Source: Parietaria judaica | Taxonomy: Eukaryota; Streptophyta; Magnoliopsida; Rosales; Urticaceae | Direction of reading: 5' to 3' | Assembly: GCA_954871525.1 (NCBI GenBank) | Contig: OX940864.1 | Location: forward strand, 17,292,001 to 17,356,000 | Length of the DNA stretch: 64,000 nt | Shown here: positions 23,607 through 35,867 of the stretch, in pieces | Layout of the letters: each line of letters opens with the position of its first letter | Numbering within the stretch: position 1 is the first letter of the stretch | The notes under the pieces: model-generated | What the model saw: the letters and a program-made list of their open reading frames with translations, nothing else | What the model was told of the DNA's origin: nothing | The model's database searches: none | Program-made: the position numbers and the translations under genes

Positions 23607-25094
23607 TCACTCTTCTCGTTGACCACTTCCAAGCTGCATTATCTCATCAAGAAACAGCCTGATATTGTTGTCAGAAGACCCTCCTTCTCCGACGGCTCTC
23701 TTCGCCATCTCACCGAGCTTTCTCGCTCTCTCCCTTCTCTCTCCACTTTCCCCGTCTTCGCCGTTCATCAGACTCTCCAAACCGCTCTTGATCTTCTCTC
23801 TCCCGATCTGAACGCCGATCTTCTCTTCCTCGCCCCATTTCAGCGGCAAGTCAACACCGAGAGGAACCGTGATTCTCAGAACTTCGGTCACGAGCCTATC
23901 GTTGAGAAATTGATCAGCAAAGAGCGGCCACGTCATCAACGGGATGCCGGCACAAATCCCTTCAAGCGTCGAGTTCCAACCGCAGTGCGTCAAGAAGCCG
24001 CCGATAGAAGGGTGCGAGAGGATAAGCACTTGTGGAGCCCAGCCTCGGATCACGAGCCCTTGGCCGTTTGCTTTGACTCTCTCCTCGAACCCCTCTTCCT
24101 CCATCCACTCCTCGAGCTCGGACGAGTTTCTCTTCCTTCCTCCGACAACCCACACGAAGCGCTTTCCCGACGCTTCCAAGCCCAATCCGAGCTCTATCAA
24201 CTGCGGAGTGATGATGTTGCACAGGCTTCCGAGGCAAACATAGACTACGGAGCTCGGTTCCTTCGAATCAAGCCATGTCAGACACTCGTGCTCGTCGTTA
24301 GCACTGTCGTTTCCTCTCTGAGCCTTGTCGATGCGGTTTTCGTTGCACAGCGAAGCCGGCCCGACGCACCAAGCCTTCCCGTTTCTCGCCTTCTTGTAAC
24401 GATTCGCGTATTCGGGCTCCAACTCTTCGAAGCTGTTGACAATGATCCCCAACGAGCCGGCCTCCGCTTCGACCATCGACATAAAATGCTCTTCTAAATT
24501 CGGGCCCAGAGCTCCGGGGATTTGAGCTTTCGTTATCTCAATCCGATCGGGAAGATCCGGGATGGCAAAGTACTCTGTCTCCGTTTTTATCTCTTCACGG
24601 ACATTTAACGCCCGTAAATTCTTCAAGCACAAGAGGCAAAAGCAATTCGTTCCGTTAAAAGAAACCCTCGGAACGTCAAGCGCTCGAGCTACGTGGATAG
24701 TCCAAGGCAAGAACATGTCGGAAACGACGCAGTTCGGCCGCGGCTCGAGCACCATGGCAAGCTCCTCTGCAGGCTCGCGAAGCAGAGAGGTACCTCGGAA
24801 GAAGTTCCGCAGCAGATCCGGGCTTTCGAGAGAGTCGAGATTCTCCTGGCCTTCGGGCAATCCGGCTTCTTCGCAGGGGAACCGGATGGAGACGAGGGAG
24901 ATTCTCAGACCGGATTCTCTCGCCCGACCAAGAACTGATTCGAACCTGGCGGCGTTTGCGTGAGTTGTGACGATGGTGATCTTCGCGCCACGCTGAGCCA
25001 AGAGTCTGGCGATGTCCACCATGGGGATCATGTGGCCTTGCGCCATTAAAGGGAACATGAGGATGTGAAGCTTCTCGTACTGTGAAGAAGCCAT
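23607..25094 (-). CDS. UGT-C: UDP-glycosyltransferase, UGT73C-like, intact
   Basis: 495 residues, one exon. The start is ATG 25094 (MASSQYEKLHIL), aligned with UGT-B and UGT-D; upstream in-frame sequence has no better start. Catalytic His21 is in MAQGH, the Asp in SDMFLPWT near residue 126, and the full PSPG box runs from W352 to Q395 ([12 protein letters not shown] ... HCGWNS ... FADQ), the last Gln favouring UDP-glucose. It ends GSGQREE. It looks fully functional. It differs from UGT-B mainly in the acceptor-facing N-terminal half, so a different acceptor is possible. No signal peptide or membrane segment. Confidence 0.94.
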   Translation of the reverse strand: MASSQYEKLHILMFPLMAQGHMIPMVDIARLLAQRGAKITIVTTHANAARFESVLGRARESGLRISLVSIRFPCEEAGLPEGQENLDSLESPDLLRNFFRGTSLLREPAEELAMVLEPRPNCVVSDMFLPWTIHVARALDVPRVSFNGTNCFCLLCLKNLRALNVREEIKTETEYFAIPDLPDRIEITKAQIPGALGPNLEEHFMSMVEAEAGSLGIIVNSFEELEPEYANRYKKARNGKAWCVGPASLCNENRIDKAQRGNDSANDEHECLTWLDSKEPSSVVYVCLGSLCNIITPQLIELGLGLEASGKRFVWVVGGRKRNSSELEEWMEEEGFEERVKANGQGLVIRGWAPQVLILSHPSIGGFLTHCGWNSTLEGICAGIPLMTWPLFADQFLNDRLVTEVLRITVPLGVDLPLKWGEEEKIGVQIGREKIKSGLESLMNGEDGESGERRERARKLGEMAKRAVGEGGSSDNNIRLFLDEIMQLGSGQREE

Positions 25095-25477
25095 GTAAGT
25101 TTGATGGAAGACAGGTTTGAAGTTCAAAGCAAGCTTGAAGTTTGAAGGAGAATAAAGTGAAGTATGAAGATAAAAATTGTAAGAATATGTGGACAATAGA
25201 CATGGCTCTTCATTGGCTGTATGTTTTTGTAGTCGTTTCCAAGTTTTGCACGTTAATTATCTTCTATAATTGGTCTAAATAAAGGTCATAATAGTCAATA
25301 ATTAAGACATTACCATGCCATATTATATATGAATATATATACTATCGTAAGAATATATATATATATAATTTTTGCAAAAAATATTGTCGTAAGAATATAC
25401 TATTTTTTTACTTTCCACGATTAATGATAAAATAATTATATGCTATCTGATAATCTCAATTAAATCCGATTCGATCC
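25095..25477 (-). promoter_or_regulatory. UGT-C upstream region, duplicated upstream of UGT-D
   Basis: Presumed 5' UTR and promoter of UGT-C. Near-identical sequence recurs as 27839-27954 plus 29780-30079, split there by a solo LTR. The conserved part includes GGCTGTATGTTTTTGTAGTC and an AT-rich run with (TA)n. No defined cis-element is claimed. At 25478 the sequence switches abruptly to the 3' flank of the UGT-B type. Confidence 0.7.
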
Positions 25478-26457
25478 GCAAACATTAACTTCCGTTAGTC
25501 AATTTAACGGAGCGAACCAAATCGCGCAACGGAACCGTGCTTGGGGTACTTCAGCCAGCAAAAAAACACACTTGGGTATAATGTGAGAAAAGCGTTGGTA
25601 TTTTGTCCGACTAAAAAAATTTATTTAATTTTAGTTTTTTAAACACTTTTGTCATTTGTACGCTAATATCCCTTCATTTAATGTCAAAGAATTTGGTTTT
25701 CCTATACTTAATTTCGCTATTTTTCCTATCTATTTTTCCAGGCCTTTACGAGTGTTATTGGCTAGAGTGGTGGCTCGTTTTTGTTGTGTGTTTTGTCCAG
25801 ACTTTTCTTCACCTACTCTCCAAAGAACGGCCGTCGTTACCGTTGCATCCTGTAAGTATCGGAGAATTCATCTCTCCTTGGTCGATTCTCGACTCGTTAG
25901 CTTGAGCTTTCCGTTCAAATTTGCGCCCCTCTAATAACGTTTTTCGGGTTCGGTACTTATCAATAACTGTTACGGAGGATGCCACGCCAGCCTCGCCCGC
26001 TCCTTCTTCATGCGTCGCTGACATCAGCAACGCCACTATCTCGGTCCCCACTGATTCCACGTCTGCAGCCTAACCGACTTACATCATTTGGTTATTGCTT
26101 AGTTAGGAAATTAGCTACAAGTCTGTTGTCTTTTTTATACAAACGTGAGTGATTTGACATCTTTGTATATGACTATATATATATGAAGTAATGAAATAGA
26201 ATGAGTGAGCTTTTGATCATCACAAACACAAATCTCTCTCTACTCTGTGAATTATCTATAACCTGCTTAACATACAATGAATTCTAGTTGAACATTTGAA
26301 CCCGTGTCCTTAATCTATAGGGTATGAGTCAGAAGATATACAAAAAATTGAAAAGTTGCTTATCTTACGAAAAATAATTTATTAACTAACAAAACAATAT
26401 TCATAACTAACACGGAGGTTTACACAACAGATTCTCTATTATAACAATGACGATTTC
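25478..26457. repeat. UGT-D 3' flank, duplicate of 6207-6894
   Basis: Matches the UGT-B downstream flank almost base for base, starting at CAAACATTAACTTCC. It is interrupted by a 290-bp insertion at 25968-26257. The 74-codon open frame at 25681-25905 is a shifted version of the one at 6410-6637. Confidence 0.85.
25968..26257. mobile_element. Small insertion, probable solo LTR
   Basis: Absent from the otherwise matching UGT-B flank (site at about 6698), so it is a clean insertion. It is bordered by ataac on both sides (25963-25967, 26258-26262), starts TGTTACGGAGGATGCC, and has a TATA-like stretch (gactatatatatat) near 26170, as in LTR promoters. The canonical CA end is not visible, which leaves the class uncertain. 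Confidence 0.55.
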
Positions 26458-27838
26458 CTAGTTGCTCGTGATCATGTCGAGAAACAGCGTGATATTGTCG
26501 TGAGAAGATCCTCCTTGCTCGTGATCATGTCGAGAAACAGCGTGATATTGTCGTGAGAAGATCCTCCTCTCCGCCCCATTCCGTCGGTAATTCGGCCCCA
26601 GCAGGAACCGCGATTCTAAGAACTACGACTACGAGCCTCTCATTGAGGAACTGATCAGCAAAGAGCGGCCATGTCATCAACGGCAAGCCTGAGCAAATCC
26701 CCTCGAGCGTGGAGTTCCAACCGCAGTGTGTCAAAAATCCGCCGACCGATGGGTGCGAGAGGATTAGCATTTGCGGAGCCCAGCTCCGGATCAGAAGGCC
26801 TTGGCCGTTGACTTTGAGTCTCTCCTCGAACCCGTCTTCCTCGATCCACTTCTCAAGCTTTGAACACTCTACTTTCCCTCCTCTCATGACCCAGATGAAC
26901 GGCTTTTCCGACATTTCCAACCCCAATGCGAGCTCTATCAGCTGCGGAGCAGGGAGGCTGCAGAGGCTTCCGAGGCAAACGTAGACTACAGAGCTCGGTT
27001 CCCGCGAATCGAGCCATTTCAGGCACTCGTGATCGTCGGTGACATGCTTGTCGTTTCCCCTCTGAGCCTTGTCGATGCTCTCGTTGTTGCATAGCGAAAC
27101 CGGTCCCACGCACCAGGCTTTTCCATTTTTCGCCTTCTTGTATCGCTCCGCGTATTCAGTTTCCAACTCGACGAAGCTGTTGACGATAACCCCGAATGAG
27201 CTCTTCTCAGCGTCGAACACGGAGGCAAAGAACCCTTCCATATTTAGGCCTGCAGATCCAAGAACTTGAGCTTTGCTTACCTCGATTCAATCGGGAAGAT
27301 CCGGGATGATGAAGTATTCCGTCTCGGACCTTATCTTCTCTCGAATATCGAAAACCCTTATGATATCCATGCACAACTGAAAAAAGCAATTCGCTCCATT
27401 GAAAGTTACCCTCGGAACGTCGAGCGCGCGAGCTACGCTAAGCGTCCAAGGCAAGAACATGTCGGAGATTATACAGGCCGGCCGCGGCTCCAGCGCCATG
27501 GCTAGCTTCTCGGCGGGCTCGCGGAGCAGCGAGGTCGCATGGAAGAAGTTCCACAGCTGATCCGGGCTGGTTAGGCTGTCGAGATTGTCGTGGCCTTCGG
27601 GCAATCCGGCATCTTCACAAGGAAACCGGAGGGAGACAATGGAGATTCTCAGACCGGATTCTCTCGCCCGGCGGAGAACCGATTCAAACCGGGCGGCGTT
27701 GGCGTGCGTGGTGACGATGGTGATCTTCACGCCACGTTTAGCCAAGAGCTTGGCGATGTCCACCATGGGGATCATGTGGCCTGGCGCCATTAGAGGGAAC
27801 GCGAGGATGTGGAGCTTCTCATACTGTGAAGAAGCCAT
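26458..27838 (-). pseudogene. UGT-D: chimeric UDP-glycosyltransferase pseudogene
   Basis: Near-identical copy of UGT-B from ATG 27838. A CGA to TGA change at 27289-27287 stops translation after LPD at residue 183. The PSPG box (HCGWNS) is still readable downstream to about residue 421. The last part is deleted: about 137 bp of the UGT-B sequence is missing and a 53-bp end segment is present twice (26463-26515, 26516-26568). Upstream of the ATG the sequence is of UGT-C type instead of UGT-B type, so the locus joins the UGT-B body and 3' flank to a UGT-C promoter. Confidence 0.92.
26463..26568. repeat. 53-bp tandem duplication at the UGT-D 3' end
   Basis: Two exact copies of a 53-bp segment beginning TGCTCGTGATCATGTCGAG, corresponding to the last codons of UGT-B. 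The second copy joins directly to sequence that lies about 137 bp further upstream in the gene. Confidence 0.9.
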
Positions 27839-28293
27839 GTAAGTTTGATGGAAGATAGGTTTGAAGTTCAAAGCAAGCTTGAAGTTTGAAGGAGAATAAA
27901 GTGAAGTATGAAGATAAAAATTGTAAGAATGTGTGGACAATAGACATGGCTCTTTGATCACGCTCAAAAAGTGCTCTCGCTAAGCGATCGTTGTGTAGCA
28001 CAAGGAAAGCGGAGTCGTATCCACGAGGAAGCGAAATAAAGAGAATCTAATAACAAACGGTAACGTTAAAGATAATAAAAATTATATTAAATTGTGAGAT
28101 GAATAGAAAAAAAATACTAAAAACGAAATTGAGAATTAAACTATAGAGAAACGACAAAGCTTCGGGAATCCTTTTATATCTCGTTAAAATGTTACTAATA
28201 ATAATGCTAATTAAATCTCTAATATTGTGTTGATATGAAAAAGTGTGAAACGATTAGTGGAAAGATCCCTTTTACTTATCAGGATCAGGACTA

Positions 28294-28975
<682 letters not shown>

Positions 28976-29921
28976 CCTGAACACCCATAGATAGATCTAT
29001 GCTCTTTTTCATTAAAAATCACATAAAAAAAACATGACTGAATCTATATGAAGAATGATAACACATAAACCGATAAACTAACACAGCTTGAACATATCAA
29101 AACTAGAAGAATGATTGCATTAAAACTTAATAACGAAAAACTTGACAATAAAATTCATCATTAGCCGTGTCTAAGAGCTTAGCCGGAGCTTGACATCATA
29201 ACTCCAAGCTAGAAGAAGAAGAAAACTAAAATCCTAAACTATTCTCTCTGCTCTCTGTATTTTCTCTCCTCTGCTTCAAATTCTGAATGAATAATCAACA
29301 CTACTCCTATTTATACACACACGTGATTTGGAAGTTGTTCCACATTTTATGGAGCTTGGGCGTGTAAATATGGTTGCTAATTTTGTGGCTGATTCAATGA
29401 GCTACTTTGGGAATTGTTTTGGTTCTTTGACTTTTCTTCGCGGGTCCCACTTGCACCAAAGTTTGCTTTGCTTGAGCTGATTCGGTGCACACTCTTATAT
29501 CACTTCTTCATATTTGCCATATGGTCCTTTGATCCTTCTTTGTGTTATTTGCTCCAAAGTCCTTGCTTTATTTATTTATTCCCTGAAAAATAGTACAATA
29601 AAATAAAATTAAATAAAAACAAGTTAAATCCAAATCAATTAGGTAAAATCACAAGGAGTAATCTCAAGCGTGTTTCGTGACATAATTAGCAAAATTACCA
29701 TAGCTTTATTCTAATAATCTCACAATTACTATCAATTAAACTATATAAATTATAGCTCTTTTCGGTACTTATCACTCTTCATTGGCTGTATGTTTTTGTA
29801 GTCGTTTCAAAGTTTTGCACGTTAATTATCTTATATATTTGGTCTAAATAAAGGTCATAATAGTCAATAATTATGACATTACCATGCCATATTATATATG
29901 AATATATATATACTATCGTAA

Positions 29922-29965
<44 letters not shown>

Positions 29966-30283
29966 TTTTTGCAAAAAATATTGTCGTAAGAATATACTAT
30001 TTTTTTACTTTCCACGATTAATGATAAAATAATTATATGCTATCTGATAATCTCAATAAAATCCGATTCGATCCGCAATGAATTATCTCTATATTTTTCT
30101 ATTTATTTACTAACAAGATTAACCGAATAATATATGTTATTCACTTTAAGTTTATCGATTCGATCCACTGATAGTTAACTGCATTAAAATTGGATAATTA
30201 AACAAAAAGTTAGTGAATACAATTAAATTCTATCCAATATCTACATATGCCGATGTAGTTGTCCATAATACCTATATCATATT

Positions 30284-31044
30284 CAGGGCCGTCCCTGAGT
30301 TTGTCGGGGCCCTAGGCAAAGACTGATTTTGGGGCCCCTATTGTAAAAATAAATATCAATACAAAAAGTATAAAAATATTTGAAGAATACATTACGCATT
30401 TAAATATGACACGCCTAGCGGTTTTAGAGGCAAAAGTACAAATTAAATCTTTATAGTCGAGTTTTGAACCATATCTTGTTCGATAGACAATAATGCTAAA
30501 CCGCTCAACATATCCTGGGACATGGTTGATCGAAGATAAGACTTGATCAATTTTAACTTTGAGAAACTTCTTTCTGCGTGCGCAACAGTGACCGGTATGG
30601 TTAGCATAATCCGATAAGCAATCCAAGCATTTGGATAACTACAATCTAACTCTTGAATGTAGTTCAAAACATCGATTGCTCTTGTCATGTCGTTTGGCAC
30701 ATTCTGACTTAGCATTTTCAATTCCTTCAAGAGGTCGTCCGCATCAAAATCTGAAATTTCGTTGTGCTCCATCGACTTCATAAGATTGGTGCAAAAACTC
30801 TACAAACTATCTCTGTCTGCAAAAATTCTTCAAACTGAATTAATACTACATTAGGCCCAATTTAATATTAAGCATCCATAAAAAAAAAAAAAAAAAAAAT
30901 CAAGCCCAAAGCCCAATTTTAATTTTAAAATGTGAACACAATATATTTTTTTTCCTTCCACATGACCCCCAATTTACAAATTTTGGGGCCCCCAATTTAC
31001 TAATACATTGCCGCCTACCATGTATACCCTCAAGAACGGCCCTG
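30284..31044 (-). mobile_element. Short hAT element with transposase tail
   Basis: Inverted ends CAGGGCCGT (30284) and ACGGCCCTG (31036-31044), with GGGGCCC runs just inside each end. The 8-bp flanks are atcatatt (30276-30283) and atcatttt (31045-31052), 7 of 8 identical, as expected of an older hAT insertion. At 761 bp it keeps only the 3' part of a transposase gene, so it is non-autonomous. Confidence 0.82.
30443..30781 (-). pseudogene. hAT transposase C-terminal dimerisation domain fragment
   Basis: 112 codons containing YPNAWIAYRIMLTIPVTVAH followed by AERSFSKLKLIKSYLRSTM and LSGLALLSIE, the hallmark of the hAT dimerisation domain in the Tip100-like, TTF-type zinc-finger transposase group. 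The zinc finger and RNase H-like catalytic core are absent. A shifted frame continues past 30443, consistent with decay. Confidence 0.88.
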
Positions 31045-31052
31045 ATCATTTT

Positions 31053-31635
31053 ATATCCTATCTAGTTTCATCATACCCACTATGTATATTTAAATTTTGT
31101 AGAGCTCAAAATTACACCATATTCATAATTTTATTGTTTTGTTTTTATATACCTTCTAGACTTCTAGTTCATTTCAAAACAAAAGATACAATATATGTTT
31201 TCCAAAAAACGAAATGCCATAAAGGCATTTTATTTTTTCAAGAAATTGATAAATATTAAAAAAAAACTTGTCAAATTACTCTTGGTTAGTCTATTTCAGT
31301 GTTTTTAAAAATAATGGGTAAATTTTTACGAAAAAATAGAAATAAAGGTTACAGAAAAGACAATTTTACATATCGTTCTTTGTTTGGACCAATTCTAGTA
31401 CATAACGGAACAAAGAAATGAATACATACAAAACAGAGGAAATTTTTAATGTCGTTTTCTAATAAACACCATCATTCTTTTTTGATGTCGTATATCCATT
31501 TTGCATATTTAGCTGTCCTTATTAATATTTTGTCGTTTATCCATTTTCCATGATTTAGCTGTCGTTTTTTCAATTCAGGTCTTTGGATGGCGTAATTTGC
31601 TCGTTTTGGATGCCCTCATTTCTTTTCCTCCTGTC

Positions 31636-31705
<70 letters not shown>

Positions 31706-32428
31706 TCATTGTGTGTGTTTTTTTTTTGCTTTTCAATTTTATGTCGTTTGTTGACAATGATTTCGTTTCCTAGTTTTCCGTCGTTTATGATCTTCAGCCT
31801 TATTATTCCACATTAACTTTTAACAATCCTAAGGCTTTGTTGTTTATAGGTGAGTATAAATTTTTTATATTTCGAAAAAATACCCAACGACACGAGCATA
31901 TTGCGTGACAATTAATTGTGTTCATTTAACGAATAACAGCAGTCATCGCTCAAAACAATCAGCTCGCCGGAATTAGCTTGTTTTGTTGGCATCAACCACA
32001 AGCATTGGATCCGTATGATTAATGCACAATTAAGCACCATGAAATATGAAATTAATTGATCTAATATTGACATCCATATTTACATCCCTAGCAAGCTTAC
32101 TATTTTTATTTATTTTTTGTTAACATTTATACTTTGCTTGATTGTGATTAATTAACGAAAGAGGACTTGGCCAATATTGAATTAGGAGCGAACCTTTTAG
32201 AGATGATATATATTATTGCACTTACTCGCTTTCATTACTTTTCATGTTTTGAAAATGATATACCATTGAACATATTTCCCTCATTTAAAAATTCAGTCTT
32301 TGGTAAAATGAAAGCCACACTAAGAATCAAAGAGGGCCACCACATGCATGCATGTATAGTTGAACTTTAGCTATGGCGCATGCATTAATCACCTTCTCCA
32401 AATGATAACAAATATCTCAAAACCCTAG
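31053..32428. other. UGT-E downstream spacer
   Basis: No gene recognised. A (TTA)n microsatellite spans about 31637-31705 and creates an artificial poly-Ile frame. The stretch 31440-31850 is another copy of the dispersed TGTCGTTT repeat (TGTCGTTTATCCATTTTCCA, TTTAGCTGTCG). Confidence 0.5.
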
Positions 32429-33350
32429 CTATGGCGTCTTGTTCCATTGCTTCACGAACTGAATCATCCTCTCCATATCCAGAAAAGACGACCCGCCTTC
32501 CTCCACCGCCCTCTTCGCCATCGCCCAGAGCTCCCTCGCCCTCTTCCTCCTCTCTTCCGCCTCTCCACCATCCTCCAAAACCTTAACAATGGCGTCCCTC
32601 ACGCCCTCCCTCCTCATCACCAGCCCCGACCTATCCTCCAGCCCCCACGTCACCGCCTCCTCCACCCCGACGCTCACGCCAATTCCGAGCACGTCGACAG
32701 CGAGCCTCTCGTTCACGAACTGCTCAGCGAACAGTGGACACGTTACTAGAGGAACCCCGGAGCCGACGCCTTCCAGCGTCGAGTTCCAACCGCAGTGCGT
32801 CACAAACCCGCTGACTGCCACGTGGCTGAGGATCAGCACCTGTGGCGCCCAGCCCCGGATCACCAGCCCTCTCTCTCCGGTCCTCTCCTCGAACCCTTCT
32901 TCGGAAATCCAATCTTCGAAGGGTTTTGAATTCGATCTGACGACCCAGATGAAGGGCTTGTTCGAAGCTTCTAGCCCAAACCCCAGCTCTTTGAGCTGCC
33001 ATGGATTCAGGCCGCAGATGCTTCCGAGGCAGGCGTAGATGACGGAGCCCGGTTTCTTGGAATCGAGAAACTCTAAGCATTTCCGGGCATCTATGGCGGA
33101 GATTGTCTCACCTCGCTCTGCTCTGTCGAGCTCGGTGTCGTTGCATGATGACACGGGGCCTACGCACCAGACGTTGACTCCTTTGACTTTCTTGTAGGGT
33201 TCGACATACTCGGATTCGAGGTCGTGGAATGAGTTGACCACGATTCCGTCGGCGGCGGCTTCCGCGGCTCTCATTGCATTGCGGACCGCCGTCATGTCGT
33301 TGGAGGACATGTTGAGATTCTCCGGGAGTTGGGCTCTTGTCAGTTTGATC

Positions 33351-33950
33351 CTGCGGATAATCCCGTTAATATAGAGAATGCGGAATATTTGCAGTGGCGG
33401 AAATAGGAAACAAATAATGTTAGATGCTACTTAAGGATAAAATTCCGGAAGAGAAAAATTAAAGATAAAAAATGAAGAAATGAAAATTAAGGTAAAAGTT
33501 TGAAATAAGTAATAATTTGAAGAGGACTACAACCCCTTTTGGGGATGGTTATTTAATTCCAAGGCCGGATAAATGTATAAAATTGATATGGACAGCCAGT
33601 CTCGGATGATATGATTCCTAATTATGTCTATTTTTATAATTAAATTAAAATTTGAAGATTAATCAAGATCGTGGACAATTATTATTTTTAATCGAAATCG
33701 TATTTTGTTTTCATATATGGTAGAACCTCGTTAAATTAATACTCGATAAAATAATACTTTTATGACTTTAAAAGACTTAGTTTTCTCTGGGTAAAATAAT
33801 AAACTCGGTAAAATAATAAAATTATCTGGTCACAGCAATATTGATTTATAAAAGTTTTATTATATATATATAATCGGAAATACCTATATTTTCTAGGACT
33901 TGAGGAAATGTAAATTTGATATTCTCAACAGACAATATTAATAGGATTAC
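33351..33950 (-). other. Intron of UGT-E
   Basis: 600-bp GT-AG intron (GTAATCC ... CCGCAG), AT-rich. Frames on either side join to give GLPHRIKLTRAQLP, the conserved [LP]-DRI-x-T-x-AQ-[LIV]-P region of UGT73 proteins. Confidence 0.85.
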
Positions 33951-34175
33951 CTGTGGGGCAATCCGGGCACAAAAAACGGCTCCGACTTCAAAATGCCTTC
34001 GAGAATATTGGAAGTTTCCAAGATGTTCGTGCACGTTGAAGAAAAGCAGCCCATTCCGTCGAAGAAGATCCTCGGAATCTTGAATTTTTTGCACGTCTCG
34101 ACCGTCCACCCAAGATTCTTGCCCGAGATCAAGCAACTCGCTGGAGGCTTCAGATTCCGCAGCAAGTCTTCAAAC

Positions 34176-35867
34176 TGATGCAGTACAACACTTCAATGAT
34201 ATCTTAGGATTCATCCATGCAATTTACATGCATGCGTTATCACCTCGGTGGCTTAATGGTTGATATGCAGGATCTTTTATATTATATGCTCATTTATGTT
34301 TATATCTTATGTTTATATCTTATGCATTTACATATTTATTTGATCATTATTTTGGTTATTCTCTCATACTATACGTATAAGCTATTTTAGGTTATTTATT
34401 ATAGGCAATTTTCATATATAATGTATGCTCATCAGTGAAATGGTTTGGGAGTTGATGATTGAATAAAATAATTGGAGCTTGAAAGCTTATCAGAAAATTC
34501 TCGTTGTTTAGCATTGTTCGGGCTACATCAGTTGGTATCAGAGCCACTCGATTCTGTGCAGAGGCACCGAAGAAGAGAGCCGTTCATGACGCTTTCGTAG
34601 AGGGTATGGTGAGACGAGAAGAGGTCGACGGATTCCGTGCTCAGGTGGAATTGTTGATCCGTCAGATGGCTGCGATGATGCAGAATCAAACGGAGCAATC
34701 ACGCCGAGACGATTCCGACACCGAGGACGACCAGGCGGACCTATTCGGGCTGAATTTTGGACGTGCGGCGGTCCCAGAAGATGCGCGAATGGTAGCGGCG
34801 TTCGAGGTGGCTATCCCGGAGTACGAAGAATCGACGTACGATGAGGCGGAGCATGGCGAGGCCGTGTACGACGAGTCGGTTTACGGCGAGACGGAGTATG
34901 ACGAACCCATGTACGATGAGTACGACGAAGATTTTTACAACGAACCCGTGTACGACAAGGCGGAGTACGCCAAAACCGTCTACAACGAGATCGTGTATGA
35001 TGATTCAGAGTACGTCGAGGCGGAGTACGGCGAGGCCGTATACGACGAATCAAAGTACGATGAATCTATCTACGATGAGATAGTTTTGTTCTCAAGCAAT
35101 GCCGCCACACAAATCGAGCCCATTTCCGTGACGACCGTAATGACCGTGCGCGAGGTTCCAAAAATCAAGTCGAGCACGATCATGGACGTCAACAACATAG
35201 GTACTGAGAATGGCGATCCAAATACGTTGATTCACCGGGAAATCTCCTACGTTGGCTTAAGCATACCACGCAAGCAACGGTTCAAAATTCTCATTCAACG
35301 ACATTCTAAGCGCACGCATAACCGTGACGGACGAAAGAGAACCACCGAAGACATCATGCACGTGCGAGGGAAATGTAGATCCAATGAATTCATTTTACGA
35401 CGAAGGTTATGGCGCCGGCACAAGCGCGGCGATGGCGGCGGAGGCTCGACACGGGCCGACGGTCCAAATTCGAGGACGAATTTTCTCAAGGCCGAGAGAA
35501 TGATGCAGTACAACACTTCAATGATATCTTAGGATTCATCCATGCAATTTACATGCATGCGTTATCACCTCGGTGGCTTAATGGTTGATATGCAGGATCT
35601 TTTATATTATATGCTCATTTATGTTTATATCTTATGTTTATATCTTATGCATTTACATATTTATTTGATCATTATTTTGGTTATTCTCTCATACTATACG
35701 TATAAGCTATTTTAGGTTATTTATTATAGGCAATTTTCAAGGCAATTTTCATATATAATGTATGCTCATCAGTGAAATGGTTTGGGAGTTGATGATTGAA
35801 TAAAATAATTGGAGCTTGAAAGCTTATCAGAAAATTCTCGTTGTTTAGCATTGTTCGGGCTACATCA
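34176..35867 (+). mobile_element. Young non-autonomous LTR retrotransposon in UGT-E exon 1
   Basis: LTRs 34176-34530 and 35501-35867 are nearly identical, the right one differing mainly by an 11-12-bp tandem duplication (CAAGGCAATTTT). TG...CA ends, a perfect target duplication caaac (34171-34175, 35868-35872), a primer site TGGTATCAGAGCC (34533-34545) matching initiator tRNA-Met, and a purine tract AAGGCCGAGAGAA before the right LTR. The internal region is only 970 bp, with no protease, integrase or reverse transcriptase, so it depends on a partner element. Near-identical LTRs point to recent insertion. Confidence 0.93.
34606..35532 (+). CDS. Element-encoded Tyr/Asp/Glu-repeat protein, gag-like remnant
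   Basis: Open frame from ATG 34606 (MVRREEVDGFRAQVELL) to TGA 35532, inside the LTR element and ending in its right LTR. The N-terminus has a predicted helical stretch like gypsy gag starts. The middle (34820-35090) is a run of degenerate units such as VYDEAEYGE, very acidic and tyrosine-rich. The C-terminal third is basic, and its NSRTNFLKAERM end recalls the tail of gypsy polyproteins. No nucleic acid-binding knuckle or enzyme domain. It may be an expressed accessory protein or simply a deletion product. Confidence 0.45.
   Translation: MVRREEVDGFRAQVELLIRQMAAMMQNQTEQSRRDDSDTEDDQADLFGLNFGRAAVPEDARMVAAFEVAIPEYEESTYDEAEHGEAVYDESVYGETEYDEPMYDEYDEDFYNEPVYDKAEYAKTVYNEIVYDDSEYVEAEYGEAVYDESKYDESIYDEIVLFSSNAATQIEPISVTTVMTVREVPKIKSSTIMDVNNIGTENGDPNTLIHREISYVGLSIPRKQRFKILIQRHSKRTHNRDGRKRTTEDIMHVRGKCRSNEFILRRRLWRRHKRGDGGGGSTRADGPNSRTNFLKAERMMQYNTSMIS

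Noticed and set aside
23619..24497. 292-codon open frame on the plus strand
   Set aside because: Antisense shadow of the intact UGT-C coding region. Similar mirror frames occur opposite UGT-A, UGT-B and UGT-D, and none has its own family signature.
31583..31816. 77-codon frame with a long run of Ile
   Set aside because: Translation of a (TTA)n microsatellite.
34240..34280. tRNA-like phrase CCTCGGTGGCTTAATGGTTG in the LTR
   Set aside because: It occurs identically in both LTRs and does not fold into a cloverleaf by inspection.
34504..34605. N-terminal extension of the LTR element frame into the LTR and primer site
   Set aside because: The extension reads through the LTR end and tRNA primer site and has no ATG. 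The first in-frame ATG is at 34606.
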